Source: Micromonospora sonchi (GTDB lineage: Bacteria; Actinomycetota; Actinomycetes; Mycobacteriales; Micromonosporaceae). Taken from it: a DNA stretch of 64,000 bases. The translations under genes and the position numbers were made by a program. Below the pieces are notes generated by a model. That model saw only the letters and a program-made list of their open reading frames with translations. It did not search any database and was not told where the DNA came from. The stretch covers positions 177,578 to 241,577 of the forward strand of contig NZ_BMNB01000007.1 in NCBI RefSeq assembly GCF_014646235.1, in the 5' to 3' direction. Below are positions 52,733-61,303 of this stretch, piece after piece (within the stretch, counting starts at the first letter, position 1; every line of letters starts with the position of its first letter).

Positions 52733-54555
52733 CAGCGACGCTTCGTGCAGACCTCACCGGAGCGGGCGACGGTCTCGGTCGACCAGGCGACCGCCACCGT
52801 GAAGCAGTAATCGAGTCGATGGTCGAGGCTGTAGACGACAAAGCTCTCGGTGCCGGCGGGCAGATCGGCGAAGGGGGCCGGCGGCTGACCGCTGCGGCCA
52901 CCCGAGACGATCACCGGCCCCTCGCTCCCGGCCGGGTACTTCCAACTCAGCGTCACGCTGTCACGGTTGTCCTCCAGCGCGAGCCCGGTGGGCGGGGTGC
53001 CGGGCGAGGCGGGCGCCGAGTCAGGGGTGGTGGCCACCGGAGTCGGCGCGCCGCTCGCGGTGGGCGCGGAATTGCCGAGGCGGTCGACCCGCGACACTCC
53101 GGCGATGATCGCGGCGGTGCCGAGCAGCACCACGATCACGCCCGCCGCCACGATGAACAGCAGCCGGTTCGGTCGTCGGGGCGGCACCGGGACCGGGCGT
53201 ACCGGCACCGGAAGCAGCCGTGACGGTGGTCCCGGCTCGGGCTCGGCGACCCGACGCAGCCGGTACACCCCGGACACCTGCGGGGTCAGGCCGGTCAGAT
53301 CGCCCACCCTCGGCGGCAGCGCAGTCGACTGTTCCGGGTACGACGGCGCACCGGTGGGGTACGGATCCGGGCCGGGCTCACCGGGGTACGGGTCGAGCTC
53401 GGGTTGGTCGGCGGCGGGCCAGCCGATGTCTGCGGTGCCCGGCTGGTGCGGCGGTGGCGAGGCCCACCAGTCCTCCGGCGGCCCGGCGGGCCCGTCCACG
53501 GGTTGCCGGGGAGTGGGCACCGGCGAGGCCACGCCGGGCGAGTGACCCGTCGTCGGATGGCCCTGGCTGGGGTGGTACCCCTCGACGGGGTGCTGTTCCG
53601 CAGCGAACTCGCTCGCGTCCTCATCCGACCACCCCATCCCGCTCGTCCCGGCCGGGCCGGTCGGGTCCGGGCTCGTCTCGTGGGGGTCCGTGGCGTTCGC
53701 TTCGGCCGGGCGGGTCGTGTTCGGGGATGGCCCGGCCGGGCCGGTCATGGTGGGGTCCGAGAGCGCCGGATCGGGCCAGTGCGGTGTGGACTGGGCGTCG
53801 GATGGCGGGACACGGGCGGCTGGCACGGCCGAACCGTGCGCGCCGACCGGCGGCGTGTCGGAACAGACATGGTCCGAATTCGCCGCCGCCCGGGCCAGGG
53901 CCGCCACCTGCGTGGCCAGCGGATCGTCCGGGGCCAGGTGCTGACGGCACAACTCGCGGGCCAGGGAGAGACTGTCGTGCGCTTCGCCGAACTGTCCGCA
54001 GTCGCGCTGCATCGCGCCGAGCCGGGCGAGCATCTTGATCCCGCTCGGGTGCCCGTCGCCGTAGACCTCGCGGTGCAGCTCCCAGGCGTCCTGGAGGCGT
54101 TCGCGAGCCACCTGGCACTGGCCGCGGGCGTACTCCACGGTGGCCAGGTCGGCGTGCGCGGCGAGCACCCGCAACGACTCCGGCCCGTCCGAAGCGGTCA
54201 GCTCGATGATCACTTCCTGGTACAGCCGGGCCGCCCGGGACCAGCTGCCCACCCGGTGCAGCACCGCCGCCAAGGTGGCGGCAACGGCCACCGTACGCGG
54301 GTCGGAGCGGCCGTGCAGTTGGGTGGCGGCGGCGTACGCGTAGGCGGCCCAGGCCCGAGCCGAGTGCGGCTCGCCGAGCGCGATCAGCACCCGCGCATGC
54401 AGGCTGGCCGCCTCGGCAAGCTCAGCTGTCGCGTTGGCGGGGCGCGGATCGGCGCCGGTCAGCGCGTCGGCGAGCAGCCGTTGGGCACCGGCGAGGTCGC
54501 CGGCGGAGACCAGGTCGTGCGCCTGATCAGTCAGTTCACCGAAGCCGGAGGGCAC
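52732..54555 (-). CDS. TPR protein with Pro-rich linker, membrane helix and FN3-like C-terminus
   Basis: 607 residues. About 1-225: tetratricopeptide-type helices (SLHARVLIALGEPHSARAWAAYAYAAATQL, RLYQEVIIELTASDG). About 226-440: long Pro/Gly/Ser/Asp-rich disordered linker. About 450-480: transmembrane helix LLFIVAAGVIVVLLGTAAIIAGV. C-terminus: one fibronectin III-like domain (LEDNRDSVTLSWKYPAGSEGPVIVSGG, VVYSLDHRLDYCFTVAVAWS). The TPR part would be inside and the FN3-like part outside. Lies 68 bases downstream of the MarR gene on the same strand. Function unknown. Confidence 0.75.
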   Translation of the reverse strand: MPSGFGELTDQAHDLVSAGDLAGAQRLLADALTGADPRPANATAELAEAASLHARVLIALGEPHSARAWAAYAYAAATQLHGRSDPRTVAVAATLAAVLHRVGSWSRAARLYQEVIIELTASDGPESLRVLAAHADLATVEYARGQCQVARERLQDAWELHREVYGDGHPSGIKMLARLGAMQRDCGQFGEAHDSLSLARELCRQHLAPDDPLATQVAALARAAANSDHVCSDTPPVGAHGSAVPAARVPPSDAQSTPHWPDPALSDPTMTGPAGPSPNTTRPAEANATDPHETSPDPTGPAGTSGMGWSDEDASEFAAEQHPVEGYHPSQGHPTTGHSPGVASPVPTPRQPVDGPAGPPEDWWASPPPHQPGTADIGWPAADQPELDPYPGEPGPDPYPTGAPSYPEQSTALPPRVGDLTGLTPQVSGVYRLRRVAEPEPGPPSRLLPVPVRPVPVPPRRPNRLLFIVAAGVIVVLLGTAAIIAGVSRVDRLGNSAPTASGAPTPVATTPDSAPASPGTPPTGLALEDNRDSVTLSWKYPAGSEGPVIVSGGRSGQPPAPFADLPAGTESFVVYSLDHRLDYCFTVAVAWSTETVARSGEVCTKRR

Positions 54556-54623
54556 GCCCCATCGTGCTCATCCGACGACGATATGTACAAGACCCGCGCC
54601 GGAGTGGTTCGGTCCGGATCTGG

Positions 54624-55076
54624 TCAGGGACGGCTCAGGTGATCGGTCAGCGCCTCGCTGATCCGGCGCAACTGGTCGACCTGGGCCGGGCTGAGCGCGT
54701 CGAACAGGTGCCGGCGTACCCCCTCGACGTGGCCGGGTGCGGCGGCGGCGAGGGTGGCGAAGCCCTCCTCGGTGAGCAGGGCGAGTTGCCCGCGCCGGTC
54801 GGTCGGGCACTCCTCGCGGCGCACCCAGCCGGCCGTCTCCAGCCGGGCCACGGCGTGCGAGAGTCGGCTGCGGGAGGAGCCGGTCAACTCGGCCAGCTCG
54901 CTCATCCGCAGTCGGCGTTCGGGCGCCTCGGAGAGGCGTACCAGGATCTCGTAGTAGGCGTGCGGCATTCCGGCGTCGCGTTGCAGCTCGCGGTCGAGCG
55001 TCTCCATCAACGTCCGGGAGGCGGCCAGGAAGGCTCGCCAGGTGCGTTGCTCGTCCGGGTTCAGCCAGCGGGTCAT
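54624..55076 (-). CDS. MarR-family transcriptional regulator
   Basis: 150 residues. Winged HTH with RLRMSELAELTGSSRSRLSHAVARLETAGWVRREECPTDRRGQLALLTEEG, the MarR DNA-binding core with its wing. MTRWLNPDEQRTWRAFL is the usual start; ATG at 55076 is chosen from a run of Met codons. Divergent from a VOC dioxygenase-like gene with a palindrome between them, so it probably represses both. Confidence 0.9.
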   Translation of the reverse strand: MTRWLNPDEQRTWRAFLAASRTLMETLDRELQRDAGMPHAYYEILVRLSEAPERRLRMSELAELTGSSRSRLSHAVARLETAGWVRREECPTDRRGQLALLTEEGFATLAAAAPGHVEGVRRHLFDALSPAQVDQLRRISEALTDHLSRP

Positions 55077-55097
55077 GACCATCATCATACCCGAATA

Positions 55098-55127
55098 GTT
55101 GAATGTTCAACAAAAAGGCGCTACCGT
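55098..55127. promoter_or_regulatory. MarR operator GTTGAATGTTCAAC overlapping the VOC promoter
   Basis: Perfect inverted repeat GTTGAA-TG-TTCAAC at 55098-55111. On the plus strand -35 TTGAAT (55099-55104) and -10 TACCGT (55122-55127) are 17 bases apart; the ATG at 55135 is seven bases after the -10. On the minus strand a TATGAT (55085-55090) can serve marR. Confidence 0.7.
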
Positions 55128-55134
55128 GGGTGAC

Positions 55135-55656
55135 ATGGGAATCCATCGCCTCAACCACGCAGTCCTGTACGTCACCGATCTCGACCGCAGCGTCGCGTTC
55201 TACCGCGACGTGCTGGGCTTCCGCCGGGTGCCGATGACCCCGGAAGGTTTCCGCGGCGCCGCTTTCCTCCAGGCGCCCGACTCCACCAACGACCACGACC
55301 TCGGCCTGTTCGAGATCGGCGCGCGGGCCGGCCAGTCGACCGCCGGCCGGTCCACCGTCGGCCTTTACCACCTGGCCTGGGAGGTGGACACGCTGGAGGA
55401 ACTGGCCGCCACGGCCCAGCGGCTGACCGAGGCCGGCGCCCTGGTCGGCACCTCCGACCACGGCACCACGAAGAGTCTTTACGGGCGGGACCCGGACGGA
55501 CTGGAGTTCGAGGTGGTCTGGCTGGTGCCGGCCGGCCAGCTCGACGAGGCCGCGCTCGCCGCCCGTACCCGGATCGGTCGCCTCGACCTGTCCGCCGAGA
55601 TCCGCCGCTACGGCGCCGACACCCGCGGCGGCATCGGCATCTCCATCCCCGCCTGA
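55135..55656 (+). CDS. VOC-family (glyoxalase/catechol dioxygenase-like) protein
   Basis: 173 residues with two beta-alpha-beta-beta-beta units: INHAVLYVTDLDRSVAFYRDVLGF-type start (HRLNHAVLYVTDLDRS) and TVGLYHLAWEVDTLEEL; metal ligands likely His near residue 7, His in YHLAWE and Glu in GLEFEVVW. Resembles extradiol dioxygenase or glyoxalase-type enzymes such as CatE. Leaderless start. Controlled by the divergent MarR protein, so possibly induced by an aromatic or electrophile. Confidence 0.87.
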   Translation: MGIHRLNHAVLYVTDLDRSVAFYRDVLGFRRVPMTPEGFRGAAFLQAPDSTNDHDLGLFEIGARAGQSTAGRSTVGLYHLAWEVDTLEELAATAQRLTEAGALVGTSDHGTTKSLYGRDPDGLEFEVVWLVPAGQLDEAALAARTRIGRLDLSAEIRRYGADTRGGIGISIPA

Positions 55657-55698
55657 CAGCCCCACCCCCACCCCCACCCCCACCCCGCCCTCCATCGG

Positions 55699-55760
55699 GT
55701 TGATCATGAAGTTATTGCCACTGGAAAGCGTTTTCCAGTGGCAATAACTTCATGATCAAC
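55699..55760. repeat. GTTGATCA palindromic element, copy C
   Basis: 29-base perfect arms (55699-55727 and 55732-55760) with a GCGT tetraloop. Outer bases GTTGATCATGA match copies A and B, but the inner stem (GTTATTGCCACTGGAAA) differs while staying fully paired. Flanked by C-rich DNA on the left and G-rich DNA on the right. Confidence 0.75.
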
Positions 55761-55804
55761 GGATGAGGGCGAGGGTGGGGGTGGGGGTGGGGTAGAACGG
55801 CGGG

Positions 55805-56662
55805 ATGGGGAGTTTTGGTGGTGGAGTGTTCGGGCGGCGGCTGCGGGGGTGGGTGCCGGGGGTTCTGGGGCGGGCACGGCGGGGGACCGTCGCCCTGATG
55901 TGCGGCGCGGACGACGGGACTGTGGCCGAGGAGGCGCTGCGGGTGGTGGGCGAGTACGCCGACCGGCTGCGGGGCTGCCGAATCACCGTGCTGGTGCTGA
56001 CCGACGACGCCGGTGACCTACCCACCCGGCTCGGTGCGCTCGAGGCCGGGCTGCCACCCGAGGTCGCGGTGCACCTGATGCCCGGCCCGCCGAGCCGGCT
56101 ACCGGTGGCGCTGCGGGCGGCCGGCGCTTCCGGGGCACCGGTGCTCTCCTACCTCGCGGCGGAGGACGCTGTGGACCCGGTGGCCCTGTCCGCCGCCACG
56201 ACCGGGCGACCCGCCGAGGCGCTGCTGCTCGCCGGTGCCGGCGTGGCCCTGCGGCCGGCGCTGGCCGACGCCGGGTTCCCGCTGTCGACCGAGGTGGAGC
56301 TGGCCGACACCGGCCGGCGGGTCGGCTTCGGCACCGGCTCCGACCGCAGCCTGGAGGCGGTGAAAGAGGAACTGTGGGCGGCCGGGCAACGGCTCCTCGA
56401 CCCGTACGGGATGCCGCTGTCGCCCGCGCCGGAGGTGGACCCGGCGCCGTTGGCTCGTGCCCTGCTGACCGAGCTGACCTGCAACGGCCCGGGTACGGTT
56501 ACCGAGCTGCGCCGGTACGCGGTCACCGCCACCGCGTACCGGGCCGTGGACGCGTTGCGGGCGCTGACCGCGCTGCTCGATGCGGGGCGGGTCAGCCGCG
56601 CACCGGAGCAGGGCCGGCTCGGCGGTGACGTGCTGGTCACGGCCGTCCCGTCAGCTGCTTGA
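55805..56662 (+). CDS. Conserved-looking hypothetical protein (285 aa)
   Basis: Not recognised. After a basic start (GRRLRGWVPGVLGRARRG) it has an alpha/beta pattern (TVALMCGADDGTVAEEALRVVGEYADRLRGCRITVLVLTDDAG), an Ala/Leu-rich middle and a C-terminal winged-helix-like stretch (ALLTELTCNGPGTVTELRRYAVTATAYRAVDALRALTALLDAGRV). TAGAAC lies six bases before the ATG, again suggesting a leaderless start. Its end overlaps the K+ channel gene by 26 bases, tail to tail. Confidence 0.65.
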   Translation: MGSFGGGVFGRRLRGWVPGVLGRARRGTVALMCGADDGTVAEEALRVVGEYADRLRGCRITVLVLTDDAGDLPTRLGALEAGLPPEVAVHLMPGPPSRLPVALRAAGASGAPVLSYLAAEDAVDPVALSAATTGRPAEALLLAGAGVALRPALADAGFPLSTEVELADTGRRVGFGTGSDRSLEAVKEELWAAGQRLLDPYGMPLSPAPEVDPAPLARALLTELTCNGPGTVTELRRYAVTATAYRAVDALRALTALLDAGRVSRAPEQGRLGGDVLVTAVPSAA

Positions 56663-57140
56663 CCACCAGCGACACGCCGGTGGCGATCACCCCGATGCTG
56701 AACACCATCTGCACGGTCACCAGCACCCGGGCGAGTTGCCCCTGGGCGTGCACGTCGCCGTACCCGACTGTGGTCAGCGTGGTCACCGCGAAGTAGAGCG
56801 CGTCGATGCGGGTCTTCAGGTCGGCGAACTGCGCCGGCGCGGCCCGCGCGACGACGTAGTCAGCCAGGGCGAAGGCGAGCAGCCCGGCGACCAGGATCAC
56901 GGCCAGGTGCGTCAGCGAACGGGCTTCGCCGCTGCGGCCGGCGACGAGCTGCCGGCGTACCTGACCGGTCACCAGCCAGGCGACGGCAGCTGCCATCAGC
57001 AGGGTGAGGGCGATGCGTACGCCCATCCGCGCGGCGTTGGGATCGGCCTCGAGCGGCACGACGAAGTAGGTCAGCAGGAGGAGTACGCAGGACAACCAGG
57101 CCCGGCGAAGCGCTCGCCGTTGGTCCGTATTCGGGTTCAT
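56637..57140 (-). CDS. Two-pore-segment type potassium channel
   Basis: 167 residues. Four hydrophobic helices; the last two flank a pore loop with selectivity filter TTVGYGD (ALYFAVTTLTTVGYGDVHAQGQ). No cytoplasmic RCK/TrkA-N domain, so gating cues are not evident. The N-terminal two helices make it a little longer than minimal KcsA-like channels. ATG at 57140. Confidence 0.88.
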   Translation of the reverse strand: MNPNTDQRRALRRAWLSCVLLLLTYFVVPLEADPNAARMGVRIALTLLMAAAVAWLVTGQVRRQLVAGRSGEARSLTHLAVILVAGLLAFALADYVVARAAPAQFADLKTRIDALYFAVTTLTTVGYGDVHAQGQLARVLVTVQMVFSIGVIATGVSLVVKQLTGRP

Positions 57141-57294
57141 GTCGAAATTGTCCGGTCAGGCGGCTGGCCTGACCTTTCGATCGTGCCGTTTCGAACCGGC
57201 CGGACGGGTCAGGACGCCGGGCGGGGGCATCGGCCCGGACGCCGAGCGGGACGCCGGTGAACTGAACTCCGGCGCCCCGCTCGACCTCGGGACC

Positions 57295-57474
57295 TCACGC
57301 CCGAGACTTGTCCTGCTTCCAGGACAGCGGGCCGGGCAGGTCGACGCGGTGCGTCTTGGCCCGCGAGTTCCAGGACCAGCGGCCGATCTTGATGCTCCAG
57401 GACGAGAAGCCGTTCTCGGTGAAGTTCAGGATGAGCGGCCCGTACTTCTTGCGCTTGCGGAACATCAGACCCAT
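57295..57474 (-). CDS. DUF4236 small protein
   Basis: 59 residues. FRKRKKYGPLILNFTENGFSSWSIKIGRWSWNSRAKTHRVDLPGPLSW matches the DUF4236 pattern (FRKs.k.gp..lN.s..G...s...G). Function unknown. ATG at 57474 follows GGGAGG. Confidence 0.75.
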   Translation of the reverse strand: MGLMFRKRKKYGPLILNFTENGFSSWSIKIGRWSWNSRAKTHRVDLPGPLSWKQDKSRA

Positions 57475-57589
57475 CGTGGGCCTCCCTTCATCGCGGTCCC
57501 TGCGCGATCGAAGATGCCCCCGGCGTCGATCCGCCAAACCCGGCCCCGTCCGCAGTGGACGCCGGCCGGGGCGGCAGCACGAGGCGTCG

Positions 57590-57693
57590 ATAAGAGATCG
57601 GCAATGGCGAGGTCGGGGTCCAGGTCCTGGTGATGCTGTCCCGGCAGTGGTTGGCGGCGCAGGTTGCGGTATGTCGGGGTGTTCGGGCCGATC
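57590..57693 (+). repeat. Dispersed repeat, second copy
   Basis: Shares GGGGTCCAGG..CTGGTGATGCTG and TTGCGGTATGTCGGGGTGTT CGGGCCGATC with 47358-47461, in the same order and spacing within a few bases. Confidence 0.6.
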
Positions 57694-57696
57694 TTC

Positions 57697-58218
57697 CTAA
57701 GGTGCCCTTGCTTGCATCTTGTCGACGGCGAGTACGCGGGTGATGCTGCCGTCCGGCTCGGTGATGTCGCGTTCGGGGCGGAAGCCGATGCGGGACAGCA
57801 GCGCCAGCGACGCAGCGTTCCGCTCGGCCACCGTGGCGTACACCCGGGACAGGCAGAGCGCCGCGAAGCCGTACCGGACCAGTTCGCGGGCCAGTTCGGT
57901 GCCGAGGCCCACGCCCCACGCCGGCTTGGCCAACGCGTAGACGATCTCGTACCCGTCGACCTGGTCGGTCCGCTTGATCTCGGCGTGCCCGACGAAGCGG
58001 CCGTTGAGGCGTACCGCCCACACGTCGAACAGGTCACCGGCGTAGACCTTGCTGAACACCCGCTCGAACAGAGCGGTGGCGTCGGGGTTGGACAGCGGCC
58101 CGTCACCCATGAACCGACCCACCTCGACGTCGGTGAACAGGGCGACGAAGTCGTCCCGGTCGGCCGGTCGGTAGGGCTCCAGCAGCAGTCGGTCGGTGCG
58201 CAGGGTCGGGGTGGGCAT
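57697..58218 (-). CDS. GNAT-family N-acetyltransferase (RimJ/RimL-like)
   Basis: 173 residues. LRTDRLLLEPYRPADRDDFVALF start and acetyl-CoA site region KPAWGVGLGTELARELVRYGF followed by LSRVYATVAERNAASLALLSRIGF are typical of RimJ/RimL acetyltransferases. ATG overlaps the Rrf2 stop (TGATG), so the two are co-translated. Substrate unknown. Confidence 0.88.
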   Translation of the reverse strand: MPTPTLRTDRLLLEPYRPADRDDFVALFTDVEVGRFMGDGPLSNPDATALFERVFSKVYAGDLFDVWAVRLNGRFVGHAEIKRTDQVDGYEIVYALAKPAWGVGLGTELARELVRYGFAALCLSRVYATVAERNAASLALLSRIGFRPERDITEPDGSITRVLAVDKMQARAP

Positions 58219-58673
58219 CAGCGGGGCTCCCAGGCGTCGGGCAGAGTCGTGAGCCGCCGGACGTGAGCCGGCAACCGCCCGGTGACCAGGTCCGCCAGGC
58301 TCACCTCGTCGACGACCCGACGGAGCGAGGCGCGCACCGCGACCCAGAAGCCGGGCAGGTGCTGCGCCACTCCCTCGTACTCGGTCTCCTCCGGGCGTCG
58401 GCCCCGCACGCCGGCCAGCGGCCCCTCCACCGCGCGCAGCACCGCGCCGATGGTGACCTCCTGCGGCGGTCGCGCCAGCGCGTAGCCGCCTTCGGCGCCC
58501 CGCTGGGCCCGGATGAGCCCGGCGCGGCGCAGGTCTGCCAGCACCGCTTCGAGAAACTTGCGCGGCATGTCCTGCTCGGTGGAGATGGTCTGGGTGGACA
58601 GCAATGCCGGGTACGCGGCGGCGAGGCTGAGCGCCGCCCGCACCGCGTAGTCGCCACGAGCGGAGATCTGCAC
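58218..58673 (-). CDS. Rrf2-family transcriptional regulator lacking cluster cysteines
   Basis: 151 residues. QISARGDYAVRAALSLAAAYP and ISTEQDMPRKFLEAVLADLRRAGLIRAQRGAEGGYALAR form the Rrf2 winged HTH. No cysteine occurs in the protein, so it cannot ligate an Fe-S cluster the way IscR or NsrR does. GTG at 58673 gives the standard start; the longer frame to 58733 is rejected. Confidence 0.87.
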   Translation of the reverse strand: MQISARGDYAVRAALSLAAAYPALLSTQTISTEQDMPRKFLEAVLADLRRAGLIRAQRGAEGGYALARPPQEVTIGAVLRAVEGPLAGVRGRRPEETEYEGVAQHLPGFWVAVRASLRRVVDEVSLADLVTGRLPAHVRRLTTLPDAWEPR

Positions 58674-58745
58674 CCTGCCATGATGCCCAACCGACCCCGG
58701 CCAGGGCGTCGCCGGGATGGCACGGTCGCTCATCCCGGCCGCCGT

Positions 58746-59633
58746 TCACGCCCCGGCGGCCTCGGCGGGCAGGCGGGGCCGCACGACCGGGCCCGGCCCG
58801 GGATCCTCGCGAGTGGCCCGGAAGGTACCGGGACTGACGCCGACCTCGCGGGTGAAGAACCGCCCGAAGTTGGTCGGCTCGGTGAACCCGAGCCGCCGGC
58901 CGATCCGGGCGATCGGCTCGTCGGTGGCCGCCAGCAACCGGGCGGCCTGGAGCGCAACCCGCTCGTCCAGCACCTGCTTGGCGCTGCGCCCGGTCACCGA
59001 CAGGCAGGCCCGGGTGAGCGTACGCACCGAGCACCCCAGCCGATCGGCGTAGTCCTCGACCCGGCGGGTGTGCTGGTAGCTGAGTTCCACCTCCCGGCAG
59101 AACCGGTGGAAAGTGGCCTCCTCCAGGCGCTCGGGGTGGCGTGCCCGGGAGGGCAGCATGCTCAGTCGCAGCAGCAGCACGGCCAGTTGGTGGCGGAGCA
59201 GGCTGCGGCCCGCCGGGCTGTCCCGGTGCCGGCGAGCGTCCACGGTCAGTTGGCTCACCTCGTTGATGACGGCGTCCTCGTCCTCGCCGGCGAGCTGGGC
59301 CCAGGCCGGCACCTTCTCGACGTTGACATCCAACCCGCACAACGCCTCGGGATGCCAGCGGATCACCGTGGCGTTCAACCGGGGCGGCGTGCAGCGCAAC
59401 ACCTGCCCGGCCCGCACCCGCAGCAACGTGCCGGGCCGGCAGGGTAGGGCGCGGAAATCCACCTCGGCATAGCCGTGACCGGCGGTGGCGAGCACGATCA
59501 GCTCTCGATCCACCAGCACCTGGCGTCGCCACCCAGGGTCAGGCGCCAGACTTCCCAGCGTGACCGTGTCGATCTCGACGGAACCGGAGACAGCGTCGGA
59601 CAGGGCCGTGGCGAAATGACCGGAAGGGACCAT
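58746..59633 (-). CDS. AraC-family transcriptional regulator
   Basis: 295 residues. An AraC-like cupin N-terminal domain (PGTLLRVRAGQVLRC) is followed by the two-HTH AraC domain (VEDYADRLGCSVRTLTRACLSVTGRSAKQVLDERVALQAARLLAATDEPIARIGRRLGFTEPTNFGRFFTREVGVSPGTFR in order). Divergent from the SDR gene at 59861 across about 225 bases, so it may control it. Confidence 0.9.
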   Translation of the reverse strand: MVPSGHFATALSDAVSGSVEIDTVTLGSLAPDPGWRRQVLVDRELIVLATAGHGYAEVDFRALPCRPGTLLRVRAGQVLRCTPPRLNATVIRWHPEALCGLDVNVEKVPAWAQLAGEDEDAVINEVSQLTVDARRHRDSPAGRSLLRHQLAVLLLRLSMLPSRARHPERLEEATFHRFCREVELSYQHTRRVEDYADRLGCSVRTLTRACLSVTGRSAKQVLDERVALQAARLLAATDEPIARIGRRLGFTEPTNFGRFFTREVGVSPGTFRATREDPGPGPVVRPRLPAEAAGA

Positions 59634-59860
59634 CAGCTGCGACGTTAGCCCGCGACCGGGCCGGACGCATCTCCTCCCGCCCGCGCGTCCGCCCGTTTCG
59701 CGTCGTCTTTGCCCGGGCCTGGCGGGCCTGGCGGGGTTGTCGTGGTCGGGGAGGGCCGATAGGTTACCGCCCGGTAGTCATCTGGTCGCCGTGGCCCGCG
59801 AACGGTCCGTGCCGGCGGCCCTCCCGGCGGGAAACCGGCCGGCTCGCGAGGGGGATGGGC

Positions 59861-60637
59861 ATGAACGAACTGTTCTCGGTCGACGGCAGGACCGTCCTGG
59901 TCACCGGCGGCTCACGGGGCATCGGGCTGATGATCGCCCGTGGCTTCGTCGCCGCCGGCGCCCACGTGATCATCTCGTCCCGCAGAGCGGAGGCCTGCGC
60001 CGCGGTGGCGAAGGAATTGTCCGCCCAGGGGCGCTGCGAGGCCATCCCCGCCGACCTCAGCCACGACGAGGGCGCGCGGGGCCTGGCCGCCGCCGTCCAG
60101 GACCGGGTCGACAAGCTCGACGTACTGGTCAACAACGCGGGCGCCACCTGGGGCGCGCCGCTGGAGGACTATCCGGAGAGCGCGTTCGACAAGCTGTGGG
60201 CGATCAACGTCAAGGCCGTATTCCGGCTGACCACCGCGCTGCTGCCCGCATTGCGCGCCGCCGCCGGCCCGGACGACCCGGCGCGTGTGATCAACATCGG
60301 CTCCGTCGACGGCCTGCGGGTCCCCGCCATGGAGGTGTACGCCTACTCGGCCACCAAGGCGGCCCTGCACATGATGACCCGCAACCTGGCCCACCAACTC
60401 GCCGACGAGCGGATCACGGTCAACGCGATCGCACCCGGGCCGTTCGAGAGCAAGATGATGGCGTTCGCGCTGGACGACCCGACAATTCGGGCGGGTATCG
60501 AGTCCCAGGTACCGCTGGGGCGGATCGGTCGCCCGGACGACATGGCGGGCACCGCGATCTACCTGGCGTCCCGCGCTGGCGCCTACCTGACCGGCGCGGT
60601 GATCCCGGTCGACGGCGGCCTAACCACCCACGGCTGA
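59861..60637 (+). CDS. Short-chain dehydrogenase/reductase (FabG/RhlG-like)
   Basis: 258 residues. TGGSRGIGLMIARG nucleotide site, SSRRAEAC (Arg after the second strand suggests NADPH), VLVNNAGA, IGSVDG with Ser, YSATKAALH with Tyr and Lys, and VIPVDGG at the end. Resembles RhlG-type 3-oxoacyl reductases. ATG at 59861 is chosen because GAGGGGG lies upstream; ATG at 59855 is possible. Divergent from the AraC gene. Confidence 0.9.
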   Translation: MNELFSVDGRTVLVTGGSRGIGLMIARGFVAAGAHVIISSRRAEACAAVAKELSAQGRCEAIPADLSHDEGARGLAAAVQDRVDKLDVLVNNAGATWGAPLEDYPESAFDKLWAINVKAVFRLTTALLPALRAAAGPDDPARVINIGSVDGLRVPAMEVYAYSATKAALHMMTRNLAHQLADERITVNAIAPGPFESKMMAFALDDPTIRAGIESQVPLGRIGRPDDMAGTAIYLASRAGAYLTGAVIPVDGGLTTHG

Positions 60638-60691
60638 CCCCCAACTCCCACCTCTCCCACCCCCCGGCCTCTCCCGCCCCCACCTCCACCG

Positions 60692-60760
60692 CGATCTTGC
60701 ACTTTCTGTCCCCGCATATACGACGTAAGCCGTATATCGCCGACCAAAAGTGCATGATCG
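60692..60760. repeat. Palindromic intergenic element, ATCTTGCA family, copy 2
   Basis: Outer arms 60692-60711 and 60741-60760 match copy 1 at 7975-8044; the inner stem is different (ATATACG/CGTATAT) but still paired. Between convergent genes. Confidence 0.7.
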
Positions 60761-60871
60761 CCGTGCGGGGGTGGCGTGGGGCGGGGCGAGGCGAGTGGGG
60801 CGGGTGGGCGAGGTGTGGGGTGGGGCCGCGCGGACTCGGCAGATCCGCGTGGCCCCGGCCCGTTGGCTCGG

Positions 60872-61303
60872 TCAGCGCCCGGCCAGCAACCGGTTCACCG
60901 CCGTGTCGACGTCCAGATGCTCGGCCTCCCGGCCGCGCGGGACGACGACGTAGGTCCGCCGCAGGAAGCGCACCAGCACGCTGCGCGGCACCTCGAACAG
61001 GGCGTTGCCGTCGGGCGACGACAGCGCCAGGGCGACGAAGTCCCCGCGCGGTGTCGCCCAGGGCCAGACCCGCACGTCGCCGATACCGGCCGGCTCGTCG
61101 AGCCCGGTGACCAGCAGCTCACGGGCAAAGGACCAACTCACCGCCTCGCCACCGGCCGACTCGGCATGGAACAGGACATGGACCGCATACGGGTCAGCAG
61201 GGTCGTAGCGCAGACTGGCGCGCACCGGCAAGGCGGTGGCGTCAGGTGCGACGAGCCTTAGTGACGTCTCGACCTCTACGGTCGTCGGTCGGATGACACT
61301 CAT
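60872..61303 (-). CDS. SsgA-like sporulation/cell-division regulator (SsgB-type)
   Basis: 143 residues. SLRYDPADPYAVHVLFHAESAGGEAVSWSFARELLVTGL, VWPWATPRGDFVALALSSPDGNALFEVPRSVLVRFLRRTYVVVPRG match the actinomycete-specific SsgA-like proteins, which recruit FtsZ to septum sites in sporulation. Among them SsgB is the one conserved outside Streptomyces. ATG at 61303. Stands alone, convergent with the SDR gene. Confidence 0.9.
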   Translation of the reverse strand: MSVIRPTTVEVETSLRLVAPDATALPVRASLRYDPADPYAVHVLFHAESAGGEAVSWSFARELLVTGLDEPAGIGDVRVWPWATPRGDFVALALSSPDGNALFEVPRSVLVRFLRRTYVVVPRGREAEHLDVDTAVNRLLAGR

